Source: ZC4RG35 sp040878345
GTDB lineage: Bacteria; Actinomycetota; Acidimicrobiia; Spongiisociales; ZC4RG35
DNA length: 64,000 nt
Assembly (NCBI GenBank): GCA_040878345.1
Contig: JBBDML010000024.1
Coordinates: forward strand, 12,289 to 76,288
Reading direction: 5' to 3'
Shown: positions 16,224 through 25,022 of the stretch, piece by piece
Layout: each line of letters begins with the position of its first letter
How positions within the stretch are numbered: position 1 is the first letter of the stretch
Position numbers and translations under genes: made by a program
The notes under the pieces: generated by a model
What the model was told of the DNA's origin: nothing
Seen by the model: only the letters and a program-made list of their open reading frames with translations
Databases searched by the model: none

Positions 16224-16796
16224 CTTTTATAGAACACGTCGGCCGTAGCCGATCCTCGGTCGACGGTGATTAGCCCGCTTCACGCCGTGAGCCTTCTCCC
16301 TACCCTACTTCCCCACCGCTACTGTGCCCTGGTCGCCCCGATCGAGTCGAGATCGACCACGAACCGGTAGTCCTCCGTGCCCCTCCGACTGGTCTACCTG
16401 CGTCTCCTCCGGGTCACCACAGCCGGGACCCGACCCCCTTCGTGGGAGCCAAGTTGGGAGCCATCTACCTCGGATTTGTGCGAACGTCCGTGGACGCCCA
16501 TGGAATGCAACGCCCTCCAGTCAATTGCCGGCGGATACGAGGCGACCTGCATGGACACGTCCTTGGACATCTACGGATCAGGAGGTTGGGTGTTCGAGTC
16601 GCCCCGGGCGCGCCGCGAAAGGCCTGGTGAAGGTCCGTTTCTGGTCGATGCGACGCGTCCGGGTGCAGACCACTGATAACCGCCTGATCACATTTCGCGC
16701 GCAATCGCAACCTGGAGTCGATGACATGAACCGGGATACGCTCCGGCCGAGCTCAAAACCGCGATCCACCCTCGCAGCCTGCGACCGTTAGATGGT
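16224..16796. other. 573-bp region with att core C; no gene seen
   Basis: Holds the P arm, core C and the return to chromosomal DNA. A short plus-strand frame over the P arm encodes GAKLGAI again. No P' motif follows core C. No supported gene on either strand. Confidence 0.5.
16571..16615 (+). mobile_element. att core copy C (attR, right chromosomal junction)
   Basis: Core identical to the tRNA-Arg 3' part, extended two bases further to GCGCGCCGC. The P arm (GGGAGCC at 16444 and 16456) ends 105 bp before it. No GGGAGCC occurs in the 180 bp after it, as expected for element on the left and chromosome on the right. Confidence 0.75.
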
Positions 16797-17315
16797 CTAC
16801 TCCAACAACAGCTCGGCTTCAGGTGGTCGTTGACTCAGGTTGTGGTCCCTGATGGTCCGAACACAGGCGTTCCAGCGGAGAATGGGATCGTCGCTGCCCT
16901 TGGGCCGCAACTCGGCCGCCTTCTCGAACCACTCCATGGCCTCCCGGAACCCGTCGTAAGCGAAGGCGGCGCTCGGCCCCTTCGTGAGCAGGGCCCGGGC
17001 CTGACGCTCGGCGATGATGCCGTTGTAGTAGGACTGCTGGTACTCCCCGGTGAGACGGTTGGCGTATTCCCTCGCCTTGGTGACCGAGCTGTGCCCGCTG
17101 TCGAACTCGTCGGACATCGCCAGCACCAATGTGATCAGCGCCAGCTGATTGTCGGGGTCGACGGCCAAGACGTCGAGACAGATGCTCTGAGACTGGACCG
17201 GTTGGTTGAGGAGCCGGTAGTGCTCGGCCCGCTCGATCGCGGCCTGGAGGCCGTCGGAGGTGATCGGTTTCAACTCGAACTCGTCCACGATGGCACCCTG
17301 TCTCTCGGTCGACAC
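16797..17315 (-). CDS. TPR-like protein encoded after fumarate reductase
   Basis: 172 residues from a GTG that overlaps the frdD stop (TAGTG). Helical pairs of TPR type are visible: LQAAIERAEHYRLLNQPVQS, ICLDVLAVDPDNQLALITLV and FREAMEWFEKAAELRPKGSD. There is no signal peptide. Translational coupling to the frd genes suggests an assembly or accessory role for the complex; this is inference. It is the last gene of the operon before the integrated elements. Confidence 0.7.
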   Translation of the reverse strand: MSTERQGAIVDEFELKPITSDGLQAAIERAEHYRLLNQPVQSQSICLDVLAVDPDNQLALITLVLAMSDEFDSGHSSVTKAREYANRLTGEYQQSYYNGIIAERQARALLTKGPSAAFAYDGFREAMEWFEKAAELRPKGSDDPILRWNACVRTIRDHNLSQRPPEAELLLE

Positions 17316-17653
17316 TACAGACCGATGGCGGCGACGGCGGCGATGGCAGTACCGGCCGTGGCCGCCCCATAGAACAGCCAGGCCTGTTTGCCGATCGGTC
17401 CGAGTCCCAGGTCGACCAGGGCGTAGCGGAAACGATGCGCCCAGTGGAAGAGGAAGAGAAATACCAGGCCAACCAGGACCAGTCGGGTCAGTGGAATGCG
17501 GATCAGAGCTGCCAGATCAGCCTCGGAAAGCCAACCGGCGGGGATGGCGATACCAGTGACGAAGGCCAGAGCCGGCAGCACCATCGCCGAGGCGGTTCCC
17601 CCCGCGGCGAAGAGCAGCCAGAAGAGTGGAGCGCTTCGATCGCGTCCGCCCAT
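17315..17653 (-). CDS. frdD: Fumarate reductase/succinate dehydrogenase membrane anchor subunit D
   Basis: 112 residues with the start at 17653, overlapping the frdC stop. Three membrane helices are visible: APLFWLLFAAGGTASAMVLP, ILVGLV-type LVLVGLVFLFLFHWAHRFRY and WLFYGAATAGTAIAAVAAIG. FHWAHRFRYALVDLGLG matches the conserved FrdD motif, with His residues near the quinone site. It pairs with FrdC to anchor FrdAB and exchange electrons with quinone. It lacks the haem-binding histidine pattern of SdhCD as far as can be seen. Confidence 0.85.
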   Translation of the reverse strand: MGGRDRSAPLFWLLFAAGGTASAMVLPALAFVTGIAIPAGWLSEADLAALIRIPLTRLVLVGLVFLFLFHWAHRFRYALVDLGLGPIGKQAWLFYGAATAGTAIAAVAAIGL

Positions 17654-18033
17654 CAGGCCAGCGCCAGCCAAAGCAGGCCTCCGGAGACGACCAGGAAGAG
17701 GAGGGTGACCCACCCCGCGATCAGATCCGGGTCCAGCTGGTGGTCGCCTTGCCAGATAACCATCACTTTGGGGGTCAGGGCGATCCAGGTGCCGGTGTGG
17801 AACAGGGCGAGAGCGAGGACCCCAACGTGTAGCCAAATGCTCAAAGGGCTGTTCAAGAACTCGTAGAACCCGGAGAAAGCGTCTGGGTCACCTACCGACC
17901 ACAAGGCGGCGATGATCAGAGCCGAGTAGGCGAGAACCGCCACGCTGGTCAGTTCCCTCGCCATGAAACGGAAGTAGGGCGGCTTGCGCAACCACCAGCT
18001 GCGGGGGAGGGGTCGGACCAAGTCTCGGTTCAA
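17653..18033 (-). CDS. frdC: Fumarate reductase/succinate dehydrogenase membrane anchor subunit C
   Basis: 126 residues from a TTG at 18033 that overlaps the frdB stop (TTGA). The N-terminus LVRPLPRSWWLRKPPYFRFM is the conserved FrdC opening. Three helices follow (AVLAYSALIIAALWSV, SIWLHVGVLALALFHTGTWI and AGWVTLLFLVVSGGLLWLAL). FHTGTWIALTPK includes the conserved segment near the quinone pocket. Confidence 0.85.
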   Translation of the reverse strand: MNRDLVRPLPRSWWLRKPPYFRFMARELTSVAVLAYSALIIAALWSVGDPDAFSGFYEFLNSPLSIWLHVGVLALALFHTGTWIALTPKVMVIWQGDHQLDPDLIAGWVTLLFLVVSGGLLWLALA

Positions 18034-18776
18034 GCCTTCGCTCCCCGCGGCATGACCAGGGACTTGGCCCAGTCGAGGGCCGATGAGAGCTTCAGCATCT
18101 GAATCGCCCCGGCCGGATCCACGTCCTTGGGGCACACCTTGGTGCACTCGCCCACATAGGTGCACTCCCAGATGCCCTCATGGGCGGCAACGACGTCGGC
18201 GCGAGCATCGCTGCCCTGGTCCCGCGAGTCCAGGTTGTATCGCTCAGCCAGGGCGAGGGCGGCTGGTCCCAGGAAAGTCGAGTCGAGTCCATAGACCGGA
18301 CAGGCGGAATAGCACAGCATGCAGTTGATGCACATGCTGAACCGCTTGTATTGGGCGAGCTCCGCCGGTGTCTGGCGGTACTCGCCGTCGTCAAGAGTCT
18401 TCTCCTCTGCTGGAATCAGCCAGGGAGACACCCGGGGCAGCTTCTCCATGAAGTCTTCCATGTCGATGACCAGGTCCCGCACCACCGGGAAGTTGGTGAG
18501 CGGCTCCACCCGGATCGTCTCGGTCCCATAGTTCCTGATGAACGTCTCGCAGGTGAGTTTGGGCTCCCCGTTGACCATCATCCCGCAGCTTCCGCAAATC
18601 CCCATCCGGCACGACCAGCGGAAGCTGAGGGAAGGGTCGACCTGAGCTTTGATGTGGTTGAGGGCGTCGAGGACCACCCACCTGTCGTCATAGGCGATCT
18701 CGTAACTCTGGAACCTCGGCTCCTGGTCTTCATCGGGCAAATACCGCTGGACTTCCAGGACGGCCCGATCAGACAT
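18030..18776 (-). CDS. frdB: Fumarate reductase/succinate dehydrogenase iron-sulfur subunit
   Basis: 248 residues. The 2Fe-2S domain has SCRMGICGSCGMMVNG (Cys about 57, 62, 65) and a later cysteine in PKLTCETF. The C-terminal domain carries the 4Fe-4S and 3Fe-4S ligands in CINCMLCYSACPVYG and CTYVGECTKVCPKDVDP. It transfers electrons between the FrdA flavin and the quinone site. It overlaps both neighbours by a few bases, indicating a tightly coupled operon. Confidence 0.93.
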   Translation of the reverse strand: MSDRAVLEVQRYLPDEDQEPRFQSYEIAYDDRWVVLDALNHIKAQVDPSLSFRWSCRMGICGSCGMMVNGEPKLTCETFIRNYGTETIRVEPLTNFPVVRDLVIDMEDFMEKLPRVSPWLIPAEEKTLDDGEYRQTPAELAQYKRFSMCINCMLCYSACPVYGLDSTFLGPAALALAERYNLDSRDQGSDARADVVAAHEGIWECTYVGECTKVCPKDVDPAGAIQMLKLSSALDWAKSLVMPRGAKA

Positions 18777-20529
18777 CGCCGTAGACCCGCTCTCCCGGCG
18801 GCCACCTCGTGATGGTGACTTGCTTGTACTCGATCTGCGGATCGCCTTCGCTGTGGTAGGCCAGGGAGTGCATGAGGAACCTCTCGTCGTCGCGTTGGGG
18901 ATGATCGGTGCGCTGGTGGGATCCCCGCGACTCGGTCCGGGCCAAGGCGCTGTGGGCGATCGCCTCTCCGACGTCGAGCATGGCTCCCAACTCGAGAGCG
19001 GCGATCAGCTCGGTGTTGAAGGTTCGGCTCCTGTCGGTGAGGGCCAGCTTCCCATAACGCTCCTTTAGGTCGGCGATGGTGGCGACGCTGCGGTCGAGGG
19101 TCTTCTGATCGCGAAAGATGCCCGCACCTTCCTCGAGACTCTGCTGCAAGTCGCCTCTGATCCCGGCGACCGACTCGCCGCCGCCGTTGGGACGGAGCAG
19201 ACCGTTGGCCAGCCGGTCTTGCTCGGACCTGAGCGTCTCTTCGAGTAGCCGCCCGGAAGGGTGCGGTACCTGGCCGAGGTGCTTCACGGCGGCAGAACCG
19301 GCGCGAGCCCCAAACACCAGGATCTCCGTGAGCGAGTTGGATCCGAGACGGTTGGCCCCGTTGACGCTGACGCAGGCGCACTCCCCGGCGGCGAAGAGGC
19401 CCGGCAGCGACGTCGCGCCGTCGATGTCGGTGTCGATCCCGCCCATCATGTAGTGGACCACTGTTCGCACTGGGATCGGCTCGTGCACCGGGTCGACGCC
19501 CACATAGCGGGTCGCAAGCTCCCGGACCATGGGGATCTTGCGATCGATCTTCTCCTCCCCGAGATGCCGTACGTCGAGGAGGACATAGTCACCATCGGGG
19601 TGTTGGAATGTCCGGCCTGCTTCGCGCTCCATGATGAACGCCTGGGAGAGACGGTCACGGGGACCCAGTTCCATGTTCCGCTTCCGAGGATGTTCGGGGT
19701 CATCGACATCGAGGGGTTGGCCCAGGTCGTAGTCCTCCAGGTAGCGGCGGCCTTCGGTGTTGACCAGGATCCCCCCTTCGCTCCGGGCGGCCTCCGTGAT
19801 CAGGATCCCGGTGCCGGGAAGGCCGGTGGGGTGGTACTGGACGAATTCCATGTCCTTGAGAGGCACACCCGCCCGATAGGCCAATGCCATGCCGTCGCCG
19901 GTCTTTATGTTCCCGTTGGTGGTGAAGGGATAGACCCGCCCGGCGCCGCCGGTGCAGAGGATGACCGAGCGGGCCCCGATGGCTCGCATCTCGCCGGTGC
20001 GGATCTCGATGGCGGTGACCCCCTGGCAGCGCCCGTCCTCCACCATGAGGCTGGTGACGAACCACTCGTCGTAGCGGACGATGGCGTCGTATTTGAGGGA
20101 GGTCTGAAACAGGGTGTGCAGCAGGTGAAACCCGGTCTTGTCAGCGGCGAACCAGGTGCGCTCCAGCTTCATACCTCCGAAGGGACGGACCGCGATCGTG
20201 CCGTCAGGCTCACGACTCCAAGGGCATCCCCAGTGCTCGAGCTGGAGCATCTCGCGGGGGCCGCCCTCGACGAGAACCTCCACCGCGTCCTGATCTGCGA
20301 GCCAGTCCGAACCCGAGATGGTGTCGTAGGCATGGTCGTCCAACGAGTCCTTCGGGGAGATGACTGCGGCGGCTCCGCCCTCGGCCGAGACGGTGTGGCT
20401 GCGCATCGGATAGACCTTGGAGATCAACCCGATACTGAGGCCGGGGTGGTTCTCGGCCACCTCAATGACAGCGCGGAGCCCCGCCCCGCCGCCGCCGACA
20501 ATCAGCACATCATGTTGCAGGGTCTCCAC
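18769..20529 (-). CDS. frdA: Fumarate reductase/succinate dehydrogenase flavoprotein subunit
   Basis: About 586 residues from GTG 20529; an in-frame ATG exists at 20640 but would add an atypical 37-residue tail before the FAD fold. The product has HDVLIVGGGGAGLRAVIEVA, the FAD-linking MRSHTVSAEGGAAAVI (His), the active-site region QYHPTGLPGTGILITEAARS, HYMMGGIDTDIDG and a C-terminal LGSNSLTEILVFGARAG. It catalyses succinate/fumarate interconversion. Subunit make-up (FrdA, B, C, D) is of the fumarate-reductase type, but direction in vivo cannot be decided from sequence; an aerobic actinobacterium could use it as its succinate dehydrogenase. Confidence 0.92.
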   Translation of the reverse strand: METLQHDVLIVGGGGAGLRAVIEVAENHPGLSIGLISKVYPMRSHTVSAEGGAAAVISPKDSLDDHAYDTISGSDWLADQDAVEVLVEGGPREMLQLEHWGCPWSREPDGTIAVRPFGGMKLERTWFAADKTGFHLLHTLFQTSLKYDAIVRYDEWFVTSLMVEDGRCQGVTAIEIRTGEMRAIGARSVILCTGGAGRVYPFTTNGNIKTGDGMALAYRAGVPLKDMEFVQYHPTGLPGTGILITEAARSEGGILVNTEGRRYLEDYDLGQPLDVDDPEHPRKRNMELGPRDRLSQAFIMEREAGRTFQHPDGDYVLLDVRHLGEEKIDRKIPMVRELATRYVGVDPVHEPIPVRTVVHYMMGGIDTDIDGATSLPGLFAAGECACVSVNGANRLGSNSLTEILVFGARAGSAAVKHLGQVPHPSGRLLEETLRSEQDRLANGLLRPNGGGESVAGIRGDLQQSLEEGAGIFRDQKTLDRSVATIADLKERYGKLALTDRSRTFNTELIAALELGAMLDVGEAIAHSALARTESRGSHQRTDHPQRDDERFLMHSLAYHSEGDPQIEYKQVTITRWPPGERVYGDV

Positions 20530-20640
20530 GCTCACCGCTGTCCACGCCTCAGATGAACTTACACATCGAAGTGGAGAAGCGACGTCGCGGTGTGCCGCGG
20601 GCGGAGCTGAGTCGGTCGGCCGTAAGTCGAATCCGGCCAT

Positions 20641-20950
20641 CCGCTGCCCGGATGCCGTCGGCCGCTACGCCCTGAGGACGCCGAGCACGTCGACCACATA
20701 GCCCTCATCGACCGCCATCACAAGGGCGGAGGCTGGGGACGCAATGAGGTCACCGCCGCGCCCACCAGTTCGCCATCTCCCACCACGAGGCCAGCGGCCA
20801 TGATCCACCTCAGAAAGCCGGCGTCACCGATGATGTGTTGATGTGGAGAAGTTCAATTAGATCCAGGGCAGCAGATGACGGGGTGCGGCCGGCGTCTTTG
20901 GCTGAGAGGCAGACCCCGTAACGGGGTGAGCCAGCGATCCCGGACCGGAT
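20641..20950. other. 310-bp intergenic region, no gene supported
   Basis: Minus-strand scraps such as ALVMAVDEGYVVDVLGVLR look protein-like but have no start or continuous frame. The stretch may hold the frdA promoter and an old gene remnant. Nothing else seen. Confidence 0.35.
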
Positions 20951-22600
20951 TTAGGGCTTGGGCTTCGACTTGGAGCCCTGGCCCGATGAGTGCGGGGGTG
21001 GGTTGTTTCCGCCGTTGCCCGGGTTGTTCCCGGAGTCATCTTCGGAGTGTGGCTGTGGTGGGGAAGCAGGACTGGCAGGCCCGGGACCATCGACTTCGTC
21101 CGCACCCATCTCCGCCTCCGCCGAGTCCCGCGACTCGGCGCACAGTCGACCGTTGTTGTAGTCGTCGAGCAACGCGGCCCACGCTGCGGCCAATTGCCAT
21201 GATGGGTCGCCGCCGCCAACCCCGCTGCCGAGGGGGTGAGCCAACAGCCAATCAGTGGCGAGATCGATGGTGGCAGCCACACATGAGGCATCGTTGCCGG
21301 CGGAGACGTTGAGCCACGCCGCCACCAGGGGCCGACCGAGATTCCAGGTCATGTCCCCCCTCGGTGGCGTGGACAAGGCAGCCAATGCCTCCTCGGTGGT
21401 CAGGACCAGGCAGGTCTCACCGGCATCGCAGACCCAATTGTGGTTCCAGTCACCAACCAGGAGTTCGCTGCCGACTATCGGCCAAGCCTCAGGATGGTTC
21501 TTCCAGTAGCCAGGGGTGCCGGTACCAGTAGGCACCAGGCCGACCTCGGACGTATCCTCGTCGCGCACCGGTGTTCCGAAAGGATCGTCGCCGGTGACGA
21601 TGGCCAGGTTCGTGAGCGGCGCCCACACGGTCGCCGTGCAACTGGTGGTCACCGACTGACCGACTGCTAAGTCTCCGATGGTCAGGGAACATCCCGGAAC
21701 CGCCGGATCGGACAGCACCACATTGTGTAAGGGGACATTGCCGGTGTTGGTCACCACCACCTGATAGGTGACCGTGGTTCCTGGGGCTACGTTGGCCAGA
21801 TTCACCGACTTCTCGACAGTTACCCCCGGGTCGGCACACATCGCCTGTGCCAGTAACGCCAGTGCCTCGGGCAGGTCGGAGAATTCGGGGACCAGGACCA
21901 CGTCGGCCAAATCCAGATCAAGGGTGCCGCCGCTGTAGATGTCCGGCCCGGCGACCTGCACCAGACGGTTGACGCTTGCGGGATCGGAGAGGGCGTTCCC
22001 CACTCCGACCGCCACGAGGTGGGAGCCTTGGGCGCGGATCTCGTCGGCCTCAGCTACCGCCCGCAGCACGGCTTGGGTAGTGACGCCAGTCACGGCCACG
22101 CCCCCCGGCTCACCCGACTGATCGAGGTTGTAGGCGGTGGGATCGCCGTCGGTGAGAAACAGCACCAGTGGGGCTACCCCGCTGCCGGCGTTGATGCCGC
22201 TGGCTTCGTCTAGGGCGTCGTCCCAGTTGGTGGCGGGGCCCATCTGTGAAGGCGAGTCGTAGACATCCCCCACAGCAACAGCGTCCACGTAGGGATCAAA
22301 GACCCCGCTCAGATTGGCGCTGGTGATCGGGGTGTATCCAAACACTGTCTTGGCGGCGGTGCCGAACTCCACCACCGAGGCGTTCACACCGAGGTCGGTG
22401 AGGGTGCCCAGAAAAGCATGGAGGGCATCACGGACCGTGCCCTCGTAGGGATTGACCGATCCGGACTCGTCGAGGACGAGGGTCACTTGTGAACAGGTGG
22501 CGGGAGGTGCGGCCTCCGCCGGCGCGGTCGTTAACAAGACTGTGAACAGCGTGCAGAGCATACCGACCGCACCGCGTGGCTTGGACCAGCGAGTAGCCAT
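20951..22600 (-). CDS. Secreted von Willebrand factor A-domain protein with DUF11-like repeat
   Basis: 549 residues from ATG 22600; the signal peptide (GAVGMLCTLFTVLLTTAPAE) ends near AEA. Residues 37-215 form a vWA domain with the metal site: TLVLDESGSVNPYEG (DxSxS), a threonine region and LVLFLTDGDPT. Next comes a DUF11-type repeat (VTVEKSVNLANVAPGTTVTY ... NVPLHNVVLSDP), then a GTPGYWKNHPEAWP segment seen in secreted proteins of this type. The C-terminus is low-complexity Asn/Gly/Pro/Lys without a sorting motif. Predicted extracellular adhesion or matrix protein. Confidence 0.75.
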   Translation of the reverse strand: MATRWSKPRGAVGMLCTLFTVLLTTAPAEAAPPATCSQVTLVLDESGSVNPYEGTVRDALHAFLGTLTDLGVNASVVEFGTAAKTVFGYTPITSANLSGVFDPYVDAVAVGDVYDSPSQMGPATNWDDALDEASGINAGSGVAPLVLFLTDGDPTAYNLDQSGEPGGVAVTGVTTQAVLRAVAEADEIRAQGSHLVAVGVGNALSDPASVNRLVQVAGPDIYSGGTLDLDLADVVLVPEFSDLPEALALLAQAMCADPGVTVEKSVNLANVAPGTTVTYQVVVTNTGNVPLHNVVLSDPAVPGCSLTIGDLAVGQSVTTSCTATVWAPLTNLAIVTGDDPFGTPVRDEDTSEVGLVPTGTGTPGYWKNHPEAWPIVGSELLVGDWNHNWVCDAGETCLVLTTEEALAALSTPPRGDMTWNLGRPLVAAWLNVSAGNDASCVAATIDLATDWLLAHPLGSGVGGGDPSWQLAAAWAALLDDYNNGRLCAESRDSAEAEMGADEVDGPGPASPASPPQPHSEDDSGNNPGNGGNNPPPHSSGQGSKSKPKP

Positions 22601-23022
22601 GGCGTCCCTCTCCCCTTGTCCTGGTCGCCTCGGCCCACCTCGCGTCCCGCAAGCTACCACGGTCAGTGGTCATTACAACACGGACAGTGAACGCCTCCCG
22701 GTATGACGAGAGCCTTGAAGTCGTGGGTCATCCACGACCCCTCGCCCCTCGGGTTAGGCGGGCTTGGCATCGTTTGACCGACACCAGAGCCTCATCTGGT
22801 CGGCTACGCGTCTCACCGAGTATCGAGGCGCTTCGATGACATTCCAACCGAGTGTGCCCAAAGCATCCAATGGCCGAGAAGATCGTTTTTTGCCGGCGTC
22901 AGGTGCGCTAGTCACCTCGCAGTATTGGGCCCTTCGTAAACTCGACCCCTTCGAGCCGAGGAGAACGCACGGCTGACAATCATGGATCTGGTGATGAAGG
23001 GCAGACCCCAAGACCGGGGTGG
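22601..23022. other. 422-bp region between divergent genes, no gene supported
   Basis: A minus-strand frame (22754-23011) has a protein-like end (LGWNVIEAPRYSVRRVADQM) but no good start, so it may be an old remnant. The region should contain the promoters of the vWA gene and the cyclase. Confidence 0.35.
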
Positions 23023-24276
23023 TTGGGCCGCTTGCCCGACTGGATAGGGCGTATCGCCGACTTTGGCATCGACGAGGAGGACTCCCAGGAAGAGAGGCTC
23101 AGGAAGGCCGCTCTGAACCTGGTGGTGCTGCTCATCATCGTGCTGAGCGTGGTTTGGGTGGCCACATACGCGCTGTTGGGGTTCTACCTGTCGGCGGCGG
23201 TCCCGTTCACCTACCAGATCATCGCCGTCGTGAGCCTCGCCGTTCTGGCTAGGGGCGGGGATTTTGACAACTTCTCCCGACTGCACTTCGTGCTCTGGCT
23301 CACGCTGCCGCTGTTCCTTCAGGTCAGCCTCGGGGGATTTGTGGCGTCGAGTGGTGTGATCCTCTGGTCTCTGGTCGCCGCCCTTGGTGCTTTGATCTTC
23401 GCTCAGCACCCGATTCGCTGGTTTGTCACCTACACGCTCTTGGTCATCCTGTCCGGGCTCATCGAGCCCCTCCTCGATCCTGCACCGGTTCCCGTCGCGG
23501 TCAACCTTGCCTTCTTCGTTCTCAACATCGGAGCGGTCTCCGGCGTCATCTATTTCGTCATGCGCTACTTCATGGGGGGATTGGCCATGGAGCGCGAGCG
23601 CTCGGAGCGCCTTTTGTTGAATGTGCTCCCTGCCGCCACGGCGAGACGGCTCAAGGCCGGCGAGGTGCTCATTGCTGACAGGTTCGAAGAGGTGGCTGTT
23701 CTCTTTGCAGATATCGTCGACTTCACCTCGATGTCCGAGACTCTCTCCCCTGAGGAGATGGTTGGGTTGTTGGACGATCTGTTCCCTGCGTTCGATGCTC
23801 TCGCCGACCGGTGGGGGCTGGAGAAGATCAAGACAATCGGCGATGCCTACTTGGCGGTGAGTGGGCTGCCGGTCCCGACGCAGGACCCTGCGGGCTCTGC
23901 AGCCCAGATGGCGATCGAGATGCAACAGCAGGCGTCGTTGCTCCGGGAATCACTGAGGTTGCGTGTCGGGATCGATGTGGGGCCGGTCACCGCAGGTGTG
24001 ATCGGCAGGCGCAAGTTCGCTTACGACTTGTGGGGCGACACGGTCAATACGGCGAGCCGCATGCAGTCCCATGGCGTTCCGGGGAGAATCCAGGTCACCG
24101 AACGCGCCTATGAGCTTCTTCGCCACCGTTTCTCGTTCGAAACCCGTGGTCCGATCGAGGTCAAGGGCAAGGGGTTGCTGACCCCCTATCTGATCGTTGG
24201 GCCGAAACCGGTCAGCGCATCAACGCAGCGTCACCCTCGAGCTTCACGAGCCGGAACGTCAGGCGAAGCGCCGTGA
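23023..24276 (+). CDS. Membrane-bound class III adenylate cyclase
   Basis: 417 residues from TTG 23023. The N-terminal 190 residues hold about six membrane helices (LVVLLIIVLSVVWVATYALL and others). A short linker (RERSERLLLNVLPAATARRL) leads to the catalytic domain from about 225. It has metal-binding ADIVDFTSMSE, adenine-selecting KIKTIGDAYLAVSGLP (Lys) and YDLWGDTVNTASRM (Asp, transition-state Asn/Arg). All key residues are present in one chain, so the homodimer should make cAMP. The layout matches CHASE-less six-helix membrane cyclases of Actinobacteria. It converges on the RRM gene across a strong terminator. Confidence 0.88.
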   Translation: MGRLPDWIGRIADFGIDEEDSQEERLRKAALNLVVLLIIVLSVVWVATYALLGFYLSAAVPFTYQIIAVVSLAVLARGGDFDNFSRLHFVLWLTLPLFLQVSLGGFVASSGVILWSLVAALGALIFAQHPIRWFVTYTLLVILSGLIEPLLDPAPVPVAVNLAFFVLNIGAVSGVIYFVMRYFMGGLAMERERSERLLLNVLPAATARRLKAGEVLIADRFEEVAVLFADIVDFTSMSETLSPEEMVGLLDDLFPAFDALADRWGLEKIKTIGDAYLAVSGLPVPTQDPAGSAAQMAIEMQQQASLLRESLRLRVGIDVGPVTAGVIGRRKFAYDLWGDTVNTASRMQSHGVPGRIQVTERAYELLRHRFSFETRGPIEVKGKGLLTPYLIVGPKPVSASTQRHPRASRAGTSGEAP

Positions 24277-24363
24277 CCACAGAGCCAAAGGGGTCGGCCC
24301 GGACGACATCCAAGGGCCTCGCCCCTACCGGGTCACGGGCCGTTGTGCACCGTTCGTGACGAA

Positions 24364-24394
24364 GAAAGGGGGGCGACCAGGTCGCCCCCCTTTC
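24364..24394. terminator. Bidirectional hairpin terminator
   Basis: A perfect 14-bp stem GAAAGGGGGGCGAC with its complement around a 3-base loop. It lies between the convergent cyclase and RRM genes and has A/T-rich shoulders on both sides. Confidence 0.8.
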
Positions 24395-24414
24395 GGTAGT
24401 CGGACCGATGGTCC

Positions 24415-24672
24415 TCAGCGGCTGGTGCGCTCCTTGGCCTGGTTGACCGTGAGCTGACGCCCATTGAGGTTGTGGCCGTTGAGGGCCGCGATGGCCTTCT
24501 GGGCCTCGTCGGACTTGTCCATCTCGACGAACCCGAAGCCACGGGAGCGACCGGTCATCCGGTCGGTCACCACTTGGGCCCTGGTGACCACGCCATGCTG
24601 GGCGAAAAGCTTCTCCAGCTGGCTCGAGTCGGTGTCGAACGTGAGGTTTCCCACGTAGAGGTTGGTTGACAT
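24415..24672 (-). CDS. Single-domain RRM RNA-binding protein
   Basis: 85 residues from ATG 24672, preceded by a GGAG site. One RNA-recognition motif fills the protein: RNP2 LYVGNL (residues 4-9) and RNP1 SRGFGFVEM (about 43-51), with NLNGRQLTVNQAKE closing the fold. Such small RRM proteins, common in cyanobacteria and some Actinobacteria, bind single-stranded RNA and are often cold-induced. The upstream 350 bp is empty and could be a long regulatory leader. The RRM of the helicase at 25529-26947 is a close relative in sequence style. Confidence 0.92.
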   Translation of the reverse strand: MSTNLYVGNLTFDTDSSQLEKLFAQHGVVTRAQVVTDRMTGRSRGFGFVEMDKSDEAQKAIAALNGHNLNGRQLTVNQAKERTSR

Positions 24673-25022
24673 TGCTGCTCCTTTCGAGCATTGAACCGTC
24701 GATGGTCCTGCGCGTCGCACCGGCAACTACGACCACTCTGTCTCGGATGAAACGGGGGGGTCGGCATGTGCCCTGCGAAGACTCCACCCGACGGAACGAA
24801 AGAAGCGAAGAAGGCGCAGCACGCATTCAGGCGTGCACTGTGGTCATCATCATAATCGCCCCTGCACGATTACGAGAAATAGTCGGCTTTCAGCCAACTG
24901 CACCGACCCGGCTAGGGTAGGACCTGTCCCCAGTTTGGAATCACGTGAGAACACACATCTCTGCGCGCCGAGCCAACGGCCAATTCGGATGCGGTCACGT
25001 CCCTCGAGCAGGGGCTCGCTGA
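24673..25022. other. 350-bp intergenic region, possible leader of the RRM gene
   Basis: No gene seen. Divergent promoters for the RRM gene and the plus-strand small protein are expected here. A long 5' leader would fit cold-shock regulation, but no specific structure was identified. Confidence 0.35.

Larger units (their letters stand above)
14447..16570 (+). mobile_element. Integrative element 3 (2.1 kb remnant)
   Basis: Bounded by core copies B and C. Contains a higA relic at the left and a flavin monooxygenase gene. Its left end is homologous to that of element 2, its P arm (16444, 16456) is intact, and no integrase gene remains. Confidence 0.6.

Noticed and set aside
15192..16232. Plus-strand 346-codon open frame
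   Set aside because: Antisense of the flavin monooxygenase, which has both nucleotide-binding motifs in order.
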